64,000 nucleotides of DNA from Hoeflea_A sp965228785. Its GTDB lineage: Bacteria; Pseudomonadota; Alphaproteobacteria; Rhizobiales; Rhizobiaceae. The position numbers and the translations under genes are program-made. The notes below the pieces were generated by a model, which did no database searches, was not told the DNA's origin, and worked only from the letters and a program-made list of their open reading frames with translations. Below, piece by piece: positions 17,658-25,672 of the stretch. How positions within the stretch are numbered: the stretch's first letter is position 1; each line of letters opens with the position of its first letter. The stretch spans positions 2,232,001 to 2,296,000 of the forward strand of contig CBDDIF010000002.1 of the NCBI GenBank assembly GCA_965228785.1, written 5' to 3'.

Positions 17658-18241
17658 GGCAACTTCCCCGCCGATATCGAAAATTCATCACCTTATGGTT
17701 GTAGGCGCGTATAGTTAACAGGGTACTAATAGTCGAAACTAAAAATTTCAGAACCCCATATCTTTTTCGAATATCATTACTCACATATTCAGTTTTTTCA
17801 CCGAGCATAGAACAGTGCGGGATATTTTCTTCAAATAACCTATAGGAAACCCTGTTTAGATCCGATCCCCGATATCATCTGTTGGCAAATTCATTTCAAC
17901 GTTTACCTTTTGCGTTTTTCCAACTTCGGATGAATAGAAAAGACGTTGTCTGAGACATCAGTTCGCCATTATACGCAAATTGAGACTCTCGTCGGCTTCT
18001 CGATAGGTGGATACCGGGCAGTGTCACTATCCCAACAGCCTGATCTTCCAATTTGATCGACCGTTCTCTACCAGTTTGCGTGCCCAGAGAACTATTTGAA
18101 CAGTTAATCATCTTTTCTGGCCCATTTTGCTAGATGCGGTTCGTGGGTCGGCGGGACTGCCCGAAAACATTGGGCGTGGCAAATCAATTGCAAACTGCGC
18201 TAGTGTCTGATGCAGCGGCAGCTTTACCGGAGGGGTCGACC
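17658..18241. other. Long AT-rich intergenic region between chemoreceptor and deaminase
   Basis: These 584 bases hold no supported gene: the open frames on both strands are short, have no motifs and lack start signals. Composition is visibly AT-richer than the flanks for the first 450 bases. It must carry divergent promoters for the chemoreceptor and for the deaminase/ATP-grasp pair. Confidence 0.45.
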
Positions 18242-18712
18242 ATGCAAAACGACATCTATTATCTGAAGAGAGCCATAAAGCTGTCGCACGAGAGCCGGAG
18301 CGCCGGCAATCATCCGTTCGGTGCGGTGATTGTCGATGACAAAGGCGAAATCGTCATTGAGTCGGGCAACACCTATTCTATCGACTACGGCGTCGGTCAT
18401 GCAGAGCTCAACGTCGCGCGGGAAGCGGCAAGGCGCTATTTCGCCGGGCAACTGCAGGATTTCACCCTCGTAACTTCGGTCGAACCCTGCTGCATGTGCG
18501 CCGGAGCCACCTACTGGGCGGGCATCGGCACGCTGGTCTTCGGCCTGACGGAAAAACGGCTGGCGGAACTGACCGGCGACAATCCGGAAAACCTGACCAT
18601 GGATATGCCCTGCCACCAGGTCTTCGACGCCGGTCAGCGCAAGGTCGTTGTTCGCGGCCCGTACCCGGAACTGGAGCCGGCGATCATCGCCGCACATGAG
18701 GGATTTTGGTGA
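18242..18712 (+). CDS. Nucleoside deaminase (cytidine/deoxycytidylate deaminase superfamily)
   Basis: The 156-aa protein carries the zinc deaminase signature: H53-A-E55 in the GVGHAELNVAR segment and P82-C83-x-x-C86 (EPCCMCAGAT). HPFGAVIVDD near residue 24 is typical of guanine deaminase and TadA-like members. Such enzymes hydrolytically deaminate cytosine, guanine or adenine bases or nucleosides. The ATG at 18242 is chosen because GGAGGGG lies just upstream; the longer frame from 18134 has no such signal. An ATP-grasp-like gene begins 60 bases downstream on the same strand, suggesting one transcript. The motif CHQVFDAGQRKV near the C-terminus resembles that of small nucleoside deaminases rather than tRNA-specific TadA. 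Confidence 0.82.
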   Translation: MQNDIYYLKRAIKLSHESRSAGNHPFGAVIVDDKGEIVIESGNTYSIDYGVGHAELNVAREAARRYFAGQLQDFTLVTSVEPCCMCAGATYWAGIGTLVFGLTEKRLAELTGDNPENLTMDMPCHQVFDAGQRKVVVRGPYPELEPAIIAAHEGFW

Positions 18713-18772
18713 TCCTATAAGACCTTCGACGCCCGTCAGAATAAGACCCGGAGCGATCAGACTGGCCCCATC

Positions 18773-20122
18773 ATGGATACCATTCGCCGCATTACCGACC
18801 GCTGGAACGAGGGACTCTCGCACTCCGGAAAGAGCGATGCCGAACATTTGCTCAACGGACAAAAGCATCGAAAGTTGTACAAATACGGCCGACCGCTGTG
18901 CAGCGTCGCCCGACCGCATTTTGTCGGTGAAAACGAATTCCAGCGGCACCGGCACGTGGTGGATGTCATTGCCAAATCACTGGTCAAGGCCCGCGACCAT
19001 GTGACCGCCAATCGAGAACGGGAAGCCGAGCATCTTGGCCGCTTTTACGACTGGATCGGCGATCTGATGCATCTGGAACCGAAAACCGCCGACCACGGTG
19101 CGATTGCGCGGCTCGACGCCTTTCGGACCGCGGGCGGTTTGAGCTTCATCGAAATGAACGCAGACTGCCCCGGAGGCGCCGGGCACAATGACGGGCTTGT
19201 TGAGGTTTTTCAGAACCTTGAGACATTTCAGGACATAAGCAGCGAATTTCATTTGCAGCCTTTGCTGCTTCAACCGACTGTCGCAAAGGCATTGATTGAA
19301 GCCTGGCAGGACTGGGGTGGCAAACATCCTCCGACCATGGCCATTGTCGGTTGGTTCGACCGCATCGGCACGACGGCAGAGGCCGTTTTGCAGGAAACCG
19401 ATGCCATGCGCGATGCCGGCATCGGAAAAATTGTGGCCGTAGAGCCTGGCGGGCCGGAATTCGACGGGCATCGCCTGGTTGTCGACGGCACGGCGATTGA
19501 TCTGGTCTATCGCCTTGCTCTGACCCGAGATGTTCTGGCAGCCCGTGATGAGATCGCGCCACTGCTGACGGCGCTCCGCCAGAACGCGGTCTGTATGGTC
19601 AACCCGTTCCACGCTGAGCTTATGGGACACAAGGCGCTGTTTGCCATGCTTACCGATCCCGACATCGATCTGGGGCTTTCCAGCGCAGAACGACAGGTCA
19701 TTCGCCATCACGTGCCCTGGGGCCGGTTGCTGCGAGAGACGTCGACACTGGACCCGGAAGGCCGCAGGGTCGATCTGCTCGACTACATGGTGGCAAATCG
19801 GGAGACCCTCGTTCTCAAACCCACACATGAAGCCAAAGGCGACGGCGTTGAACTCGGCTGGCATCACGATACCTCATCCTGGGAGGATGCAATCGGCACA
19901 GCACTCGCCGCCGACTTCATCGTCCAGAAACGGATACCGACCGAACAGGTCAGTTATCCGGCTGCAGAGCCGGGTCTGCCGCAACGGATGATGTATGAGG
20001 ATACCGACCCGTTCGTCACTCGTGGTCAGTTGGCGGGTTTTCTAACCCGCATCTCGGAATCGGAAATCATCAACGTCTCCCGGCAAGGAAGCGTCGTGCC
20101 GACATTCGTCGTCCGCCAATAA
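18773..20122 (+). CDS. ATP-grasp-like protein (glutathionylspermidine synthase-like fold)
   Basis: The 449-aa cytoplasmic protein has features of the glutathionylspermidine synthase/circularly permuted ATP-grasp group: SFIEMNADCPGGAGHND near residue 125 (family form E-N-D-P-G) and VLKPTHEAKGDGVELGW around residue 345, a likely ATP/Mg loop with a Lys and a Gly-rich turn. Enzymes of this fold join a carboxylate to an amine with ATP. I cannot name the substrate. It lies 60 bases after a nucleoside deaminase, which suggests the two act in one pathway. No clear ribosome-binding site precedes the ATG, so the start could be slightly different. Confidence 0.6.
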   Translation: MDTIRRITDRWNEGLSHSGKSDAEHLLNGQKHRKLYKYGRPLCSVARPHFVGENEFQRHRHVVDVIAKSLVKARDHVTANREREAEHLGRFYDWIGDLMHLEPKTADHGAIARLDAFRTAGGLSFIEMNADCPGGAGHNDGLVEVFQNLETFQDISSEFHLQPLLLQPTVAKALIEAWQDWGGKHPPTMAIVGWFDRIGTTAEAVLQETDAMRDAGIGKIVAVEPGGPEFDGHRLVVDGTAIDLVYRLALTRDVLAARDEIAPLLTALRQNAVCMVNPFHAELMGHKALFAMLTDPDIDLGLSSAERQVIRHHVPWGRLLRETSTLDPEGRRVDLLDYMVANRETLVLKPTHEAKGDGVELGWHHDTSSWEDAIGTALAADFIVQKRIPTEQVSYPAAEPGLPQRMMYEDTDPFVTRGQLAGFLTRISESEIINVSRQGSVVPTFVVRQ

Positions 20123-20225
20123 GAACGCAGATCAGCCTGCCAACCCTTTGAAATTTTCATTGACTGTCTATCCGCCAGATGCGACGAGGCGGTATATTGA
20201 TATTTCTTGTTTTGGTTGAATTATT

Positions 20226-20792
20226 GTGGGTTTTTCTATTGCATCCTCCACCCGCCATGCGTCTGCAGTTTTCAAGCGACCAGCTTTCTCGGCATTGGTG
20301 ATGGCCGTTGTGGTCTCCGGTTGTACGACCGGTTCGCTTTCAACAGTGTATTATGATGTGCCCGGAACCGAATTGAAGCAGGCGTTCAAGCAGGTTTCAC
20401 TTCACGGTCCCAACAATGGAAAGGCCATAGGACAAGCAGCCATTTCCATGGATTTGGATGCAGAGGTCATCCAAACCCCGAGTGAATGTCGACTTCGCCG
20501 GGCACGGATTGATCTCGATATGAAGGTTACGCTTCCCCGTTTTACCGATGCCAACAAATCGGACGCAAGAACGCGCGCTGCCTTTAGATATATGGAACGG
20601 CATGTGAAGGAACACGAACAGGTGCATGTCCAGATCGCCCGACGCCACGTCCGCATGATGGAGCGAGAGTTGAGGCAGATCCCACCTCAGCCGACCTGCA
20701 AGAAGTTGCGCAGCGAGGTTGATAAAGTTCTTGATAAAGGCGGTCGGGCGCATGACCGGGAACAGCGGGCATTCGATGCAAAGCACGGATAA
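20226..20792 (+). CDS. DUF922 zinc-protease-like lipoprotein
   Basis: The 188-aa product has a hydrophobic N-terminus ending in a lipobox-like VVSGC with Cys33 as the likely lipidated residue. A DUF922-type domain follows, with the motif H130-E-Q-V-H134 (HExxH, in VKEHEQVHVQIARRH) that suggests a zinc metalloprotease. The DVPGTELKQAFKQV segment is close to the start of many DUF922 proteins. The likely location is the outer or inner membrane facing the periplasm. The start is a GTG at 20226 with no obvious ribosome-binding site, so initiation is uncertain, although the signal sequence needs this region. Confidence 0.72.
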   Translation: MGFSIASSTRHASAVFKRPAFSALVMAVVVSGCTTGSLSTVYYDVPGTELKQAFKQVSLHGPNNGKAIGQAAISMDLDAEVIQTPSECRLRRARIDLDMKVTLPRFTDANKSDARTRAAFRYMERHVKEHEQVHVQIARRHVRMMERELRQIPPQPTCKKLRSEVDKVLDKGGRAHDREQRAFDAKHG

Positions 20793-20884
20793 GGCGGTAA
20801 GAATTCAAGGCTCGCCGATGCTGCGGACAGGCTGAAGAATCTGTCTCCCCAGCAAACGGGCATGAGTTCCCGTAGTCGCATCGC

Positions 20885-23437
20885 TCAAAGCCGCGGATCG
20901 ACCGGCTCGCTTTCGAGCGCCAGAACGCCGAGCACGCATTCGTGGACCTTGGACAGTGACTGCTTTTCGACGAAGCGGTGCAAGCCTTCGAGGCCGAGCT
21001 TGAACTCCCGTTCCGCCAATGAGAATTTGCGGCCGAGGCCGCGTTGGCGCAGCCGTTCGATATTGCCTGGAAAATCGTAGTCCGGGCCATAGATGATCCG
21101 CAGATAATCGCGGCCACGCACTTTCATCGCCGGCTGGATGAATCCCTTCTCGCCGATCAGCAGAAATGAATCCGGCTTGACGACAAGGCCTTCGCCGCCG
21201 GCGTTCGTGTGTTCCAGCCACCAGTCGACCACTTCGGCGCGTTGCTTCTCGTCGGTGGCATCGATGCGACGCCAGCCGGTGGTGTGCAGGATCGGATCAT
21301 GAGCCGCCAGCGTGGTCAGCGTTTCCATGTGCCAGACATGCGCCTTGTCGGAATGCACCGCACCCTCCGACGCCAGGAGGTGAAAGGGGGCTATGCGGTA
21401 ATCCTCGATGCTCTCGGCAGCCCAGCAATAGCCATCGATCGTGCTGGCCATCCGCCTTGCATTGTCTCGCCGGGCCGCGGCGGCGTCTTTCAGCGTCTCG
21501 AGCCCCACGATGGCGCCGGCCGCATCGATTGCGCCAATGAGCGCTTCGGCTGAAGCCAGCGCGGCAGCGTGGGTCGGCTGATACTGCCGTCGCAACAGTT
21601 CGGCCGCCTTGGCCGACCAGGGCATGATTTCAGCATCCAGCAAGAGCCAGTCTGTCGACAACGAGCTCCACAGATCTGCCTGATCGATTGCCTTTGCCAA
21701 ACGTTCCACGACCGCGGCTTCAAGATCGGCATCCCGGAAAAATGGCCGGCCGGTGCGCGTGTAGACGATTCCCGCCTTTCCATCCTCGACACCGAAACAG
21801 GCTTGCGCCGCTTCAGCACTGCGGGCAACCACCAGAAGCGCCCGCGATCCCATGTGTTTTTCTTCTACAACGAGGTCGGTCACGCCGCGCTCGGCAAAGA
21901 AATCCATCGCCATTTCCGGGCGTTCGAGAAAAGGCCCCTCGGTCGCCGTGGGCGACGCTGCCATGGTTGGCGGCAGATAGACCAGCCAGCGCGGATCAAC
22001 TGCGAAACGGCTGGCCACTTCCAGCGCGGCGAGACTGTTTTCTTCTGGAATGAGCACCGTGCTGGAGAAACGGGTTTCGATGCGCCGCTTGCCGGCATAG
22101 TCGTCGAAATAGAGCAGCCGATCATTGTCCTGCTGGGCCGTGCGGCCGGTTTTGTAATCGAGCGGCCGGGCGGGCTCGCAATATTGCTCGTGGGCTGCAA
22201 CCGAGATGATCTCCCGCTCTGGCCAGCGCAAGGCGGTCAGCTTGCCGCCGAACACGCAGCCTGTGTCAATGCACAGGGTGTTGTTGAGCCAATCGGCTTC
22301 AAGCGTCGGCGTGTGGCCATAAATGACCGCCGCGTCGCCGCGATACTCGCGCGCCCATTCGAGACGGACCGGCAATCCGAATTCATCAACTTCACCGGTG
22401 GTATCGCCAAACATGGCGAAGTTTCGCACGGCGCCGGAGCCGCGGCCGTGCATCTCTTCCTTCAGTCCGGCATGGGCTATCACCAGTCTGCCGCCCGCCA
22501 GCCAGGCATGCGAGCGCAGATCGTACGTGAAGTCCCTGACCCGCTCACGAAACGCCTCCGAAGTCTGCTCCAGCTCCGCCGCGGTGAGATCCAGGCCGTG
22601 GTTGAGATTGACGTTGCGTCCGTTGAGCCATTTGTTGAGTTTGAAGTCGTGGTTGCCCACGACGCATTGCGCCGTACCCTCGACGCACATGCCCATGACG
22701 AGGCGCAGGCAGTCGACGTTGCGCGGACCGCGATCGCAGATGTCACCAACGAAGAATGCCGTGCGGCCATCAGGATGACGGGCGCTGATCAGGTCCTCCG
22801 ATCCGGGTTCATGGGCATCGATGGCGTAGCCGAGCTCTGTCAGCAGTTCGCTCAATTCGTCGAAGCAGCCGTGAATGTCGCCAATAATGTCGAACGGCCC
22901 CGTTTGATGGCGTTGGTCGGTCCAGAGCGGCTCGCGAACGATCTCCAGCGCTTCCACCTGATCCGGCGTCTTCATGATCTGGATCTCGCGGAATCCCTCC
23001 TTCCGCAGCCCACGCAAGCCACGGCGTAGCTCGCGGGAATGGTTGCGCGGCACATGGATCCCGTAGTCGCGGTTTCCGCGGGTCTCGTTACGCCCTTGGC
23101 AAATATCCGGGTCGATATCGAGCACCAGCGCCACCGGCAAGGCATGGTGTTGGCGCGCCAGGCGGACCAGCTTGGCGCGGTCCTCGCGACGCACGGAGGT
23201 CGCATCGATGACGGTCAGCTTGCGCCTTCGCAGTCGGATTGCCGCGGTTGCGTGGACCAGTTCGAAGGCATCGGCGGTCGCCGACTGGTCAGTCTCGTCG
23301 TCGCAGACGAGCGCCCGGCACCGATCCGACGAAATGATCTCGGTGTCCAGAAAATGCTTTGCCGCAAAGGAGGACTTGCCAGACCCGGTGGGTCCGACCA
23401 GAACGACCAGCGCGAAATCGGGGATCGATAGTTTCAT
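20885..23437 (-). CDS. pnkp: Polynucleotide kinase-phosphatase of bacterial RNA repair (Pnkp)
   Basis: An 850-aa three-domain protein. Domain 1 is a 5'-OH polynucleotide kinase with P-loop GPTGSGKSS at residues 15-23. Domain 2 is a calcineurin-type 2',3' phosphatase with GDIHGC, GDICDRGP and GNHD metal motifs (about residues 185-270). Domain 3 is a ligase-like adenylyltransferase with motif I EKHMGSRALLVV (Lys as the nucleotidyl attachment site, near residue 515). This order and length match bacterial Pnkp, which heals and, together with Hen1, seals RNAs cut by ribotoxins. The ATG overlaps the end of the hen1 gene by four bases, so the two form one translational unit. Confidence 0.93.
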   Translation of the reverse strand: MKLSIPDFALVVLVGPTGSGKSSFAAKHFLDTEIISSDRCRALVCDDETDQSATADAFELVHATAAIRLRRRKLTVIDATSVRREDRAKLVRLARQHHALPVALVLDIDPDICQGRNETRGNRDYGIHVPRNHSRELRRGLRGLRKEGFREIQIMKTPDQVEALEIVREPLWTDQRHQTGPFDIIGDIHGCFDELSELLTELGYAIDAHEPGSEDLISARHPDGRTAFFVGDICDRGPRNVDCLRLVMGMCVEGTAQCVVGNHDFKLNKWLNGRNVNLNHGLDLTAAELEQTSEAFRERVRDFTYDLRSHAWLAGGRLVIAHAGLKEEMHGRGSGAVRNFAMFGDTTGEVDEFGLPVRLEWAREYRGDAAVIYGHTPTLEADWLNNTLCIDTGCVFGGKLTALRWPEREIISVAAHEQYCEPARPLDYKTGRTAQQDNDRLLYFDDYAGKRRIETRFSSTVLIPEENSLAALEVASRFAVDPRWLVYLPPTMAASPTATEGPFLERPEMAMDFFAERGVTDLVVEEKHMGSRALLVVARSAEAAQACFGVEDGKAGIVYTRTGRPFFRDADLEAAVVERLAKAIDQADLWSSLSTDWLLLDAEIMPWSAKAAELLRRQYQPTHAAALASAEALIGAIDAAGAIVGLETLKDAAAARRDNARRMASTIDGYCWAAESIEDYRIAPFHLLASEGAVHSDKAHVWHMETLTTLAAHDPILHTTGWRRIDATDEKQRAEVVDWWLEHTNAGGEGLVVKPDSFLLIGEKGFIQPAMKVRGRDYLRIIYGPDYDFPGNIERLRQRGLGRKFSLAEREFKLGLEGLHRFVEKQSLSKVHECVLGVLALESEPVDPRL

Positions 23438-24849
23438 GCCCCCTCCTCCTCGGTTGAGCGACGTTCGAAGACGGCCATCTGCGACGGTGCACCGTGGGTT
23501 TCGTCAATCGGCCCCAGAGGCAAAAAGGTCACCCCATAGCCGTACTCCTCGGCAACCGACCGGCACCAGTCTTCGAATTCCCGGCGCGTCCATTCAAACC
23601 GGTGATCTGAATGCCGTAGCGCGCCCTCGGCCATGCCTTCGAACAGGGTGTTATATTCCCGGTTGGGTGTGGTCACCAGGACAAGACCGGGCGCAGCCTC
23701 ACCGAACACCGACATGGCCAGCGCTGGCAGACGCGGCGGATCGATATGCTCGATCACCTCGACAAGAGTCGCCGCATCGAACCCGCGCCAGCGCCGGTCG
23801 CCATAGGTTGCACTGCCGAGTTGCAGGCTGACGCGCTCGCGCAGGGCATCGCCGGCCTCGTCGAGTTTGAGCCTGCGGGCGGCGCGTTCAAGCGACGCGA
23901 CCGACGGATCCGCACCGAGAATGCGGGTCAGACCCCGTTGGCGCAGGAGCCGCTGCAACAGTCGGCCCTCTCCGCAACCAACATCGACGACCGACGTCAC
24001 CCCACGTTTCGCCAACGCCTCGGAGACCGCTTCCAGGCGCAGTTCATGCAGCCTGATCGGCTTTTCCAGCGACAGTTCGCCTTCCGATTTCGCCTGCTCG
24101 GCTTCCTCCTCCGCTTCCGGATCGCTTTCGGCCAACCTCGACAACGCCTGATCGACCAGTCCACGCCGGTGCTTGAGCGAACGGCGGGCGATCAGCTCAC
24201 GCGCCGGATGGTCGGCCAGCCAGCCTTCGCCCTTGGCCAGCAGATTGTCGATTTCCTGCTGGTCGATCCAATAGTGCTTCGCATTGTCGAGCACCGGCAC
24301 CAGAACATAGAGATGGTTCAGAAGATCCTTGAGCCGGACGGTCCCGCTTATCGTAAGAGAAATGAGATCGCGGCCCGGTGCGGCGTTGAGCATGCTGACG
24401 GCAATTGAGTAGCCAAGCGGCTCGAACAATTGGCGCACGAAGTCTTCTCCACCGGAGGACGAAACCGGAACAACCCGCGCCTCGAACGGCAGGGGTCGGT
24501 CGGCAAGTGCCTGACGTTCCTTGGATTTGCCGGCCATGGACTGACCGAAGCAGCGGCCGAGCGCAACCGACAGAAAGGAACTGGCCGCAAAGGCGCGATC
24601 ATTGACATATTGGTCGAGCAGGCCATCGGAACGGCCACCCTTACCGCGCACCAGGGCAACGGGATCCACGTCGAGGTAGAGCACCGCCGTTGCACGCTCT
24701 TCCGTCGCGGCTGAATAGAAGATGACCGCCTTGCCGGCGGAGACATCACGTTCGTGCAGGTGTGCCGGGTGCTTGTGTAGCAGGAAGCCAAGATCACTGG
24801 CTGCATAGTCGCTGCCCTCCGGCGCCGTCAGTGTAAGTTCGATCTGCAT
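23434..24849 (-). CDS. hen1: 3'-terminal RNA ribose 2'-O-methyltransferase (Hen1)
   Basis: The 471-aa product has an N-terminal Pnkp-interacting region and a C-terminal methyltransferase. The SAM motif is VVDVGCGEGRLLQRLL (about residue 290), the Mn-binding motif is EVIEHIDPPRLPAL, and TTPNREYN with HSDHRFEWTRREFEDW follows. These are hallmarks of Hen1, which methylates the 2'-OH of the 3' end at a cleavage site so the Pnkp-sealed RNA resists recutting. I start at ATG 24849 (MQIELTLTAPEG, the usual Hen1 N-terminus) rather than a TTG seven codons earlier. It is followed by pnkp with an ATGA overlap. Confidence 0.93.
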   Translation of the reverse strand: MQIELTLTAPEGSDYAASDLGFLLHKHPAHLHERDVSAGKAVIFYSAATEERATAVLYLDVDPVALVRGKGGRSDGLLDQYVNDRAFAASSFLSVALGRCFGQSMAGKSKERQALADRPLPFEARVVPVSSSGGEDFVRQLFEPLGYSIAVSMLNAAPGRDLISLTISGTVRLKDLLNHLYVLVPVLDNAKHYWIDQQEIDNLLAKGEGWLADHPARELIARRSLKHRRGLVDQALSRLAESDPEAEEEAEQAKSEGELSLEKPIRLHELRLEAVSEALAKRGVTSVVDVGCGEGRLLQRLLRQRGLTRILGADPSVASLERAARRLKLDEAGDALRERVSLQLGSATYGDRRWRGFDAATLVEVIEHIDPPRLPALAMSVFGEAAPGLVLVTTPNREYNTLFEGMAEGALRHSDHRFEWTRREFEDWCRSVAEEYGYGVTFLPLGPIDETHGAPSQMAVFERRSTEEEGA

Positions 24850-25006
24850 CGCGGGTCGCTGTTTCCGCAACCCGTCCGGTGCGGTTGGCTCATCGTTTCA
24901 TCGGTTCAGGGAACCCGGCTGCTGCGGCCGGAACCACTGTCGCGCAGGTTGTACTCGCCTTATGGGCGGAATTGCGGCGCTTGTCCATGCGATGAACCCA
25001 GGCCTG

Positions 25007-25672
25007 TCAAAGCGCCCCGAGGATCAGGTCGGCAACGATGCTGAAGTCTCGGTTATAGCGGTGCCCGCCGGGGACCCGATGGAAACGGTAGTCGGCTGAC
25101 GGTTCGCAGGCCATGTCGGTTTCTTCTTCGCCGATGACACAGACCAGACGCTGCGATGGCAGTTGCGCGATCGCCGTGGTGACATCGTGACTGCCGCGGA
25201 TGATGCCAACCATGCCGAGAAGGCTGATGCTGAAATCCGTTTTGCGAAAGGGGCTCAACAGCGCGATCAGGTCGACCCGGTCGCGCCTGTCTTCCTGCAT
25301 GAGCGTCCAAGCGAAGGGCAGCGTGTCAGCGCCAAAGGAATAGCCGGCAAGGATGACCGTATCGGTCTGCCATATTTTGGTGAAACGCGCGATCAGCCGG
25401 TCATTGTCCGCCGCCATGACCTCTGGTGCCTGTTCATGCCAGAAGTAGCGCAGCGAACTGATGCCGACGACCCCGTAGCCGCGGGCAGCCAGCGCGTCGG
25501 CCATTCCCTGCATGGTGCCGCTCCAGCCGGTATCACCTGACCACAGCACGACGAGGCCCTGCACCGGTCCTTTCGGCTCGGTCACGCTGAGCGGCAAATC
25601 GTCGACGGGCGTATCGGCTGAAACCCGGCCAACTCCAACCAGCAGCAGAAGGACGGTCAGAAGCGCCCTCAC
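25007..25672 (-). CDS. VirJ/AcvB-family periplasmic lysyl-phosphatidylglycerol hydrolase
   Basis: From a GTG at 25672, which overlaps the stop of the mprF gene (GTGA), the product has 221 aa. It has a signal peptide ending around RVSADT and an alpha/beta-hydrolase domain with the VirJ/AcvB pattern: VVLWSGDTGW and the nucleophile elbow GYSFGAD (Ser). In Agrobacterium and Rhizobium, AcvB lies with LpiA and cleaves lysyl- or aminoacyl-phosphatidylglycerol in the periplasm; a role in acid response is known for that pair. It has only the C-terminal hydrolase domain, like VirJ, and lacks the long N-terminal domain of AcvB. The longer frame from 25756 would start inside mprF. Confidence 0.85.
   Translation of the reverse strand: MRALLTVLLLLVGVGRVSADTPVDDLPLSVTEPKGPVQGLVVLWSGDTGWSGTMQGMADALAARGYGVVGISSLRYFWHEQAPEVMAADNDRLIARFTKIWQTDTVILAGYSFGADTLPFAWTLMQEDRRDRVDLIALLSPFRKTDFSISLLGMVGIIRGSHDVTTAIAQLPSQRLVCVIGEEETDMACEPSADYRFHRVPGGHRYNRDFSIVADLILGAL

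Noticed and set aside
21569..23029. 486-aa plus-strand open frame
   Set aside because: It lies entirely antisense to pnkp, which has unmistakable kinase, phosphatase and ligase motifs; the frame has no motif or start signal and is a GC-rich shadow.
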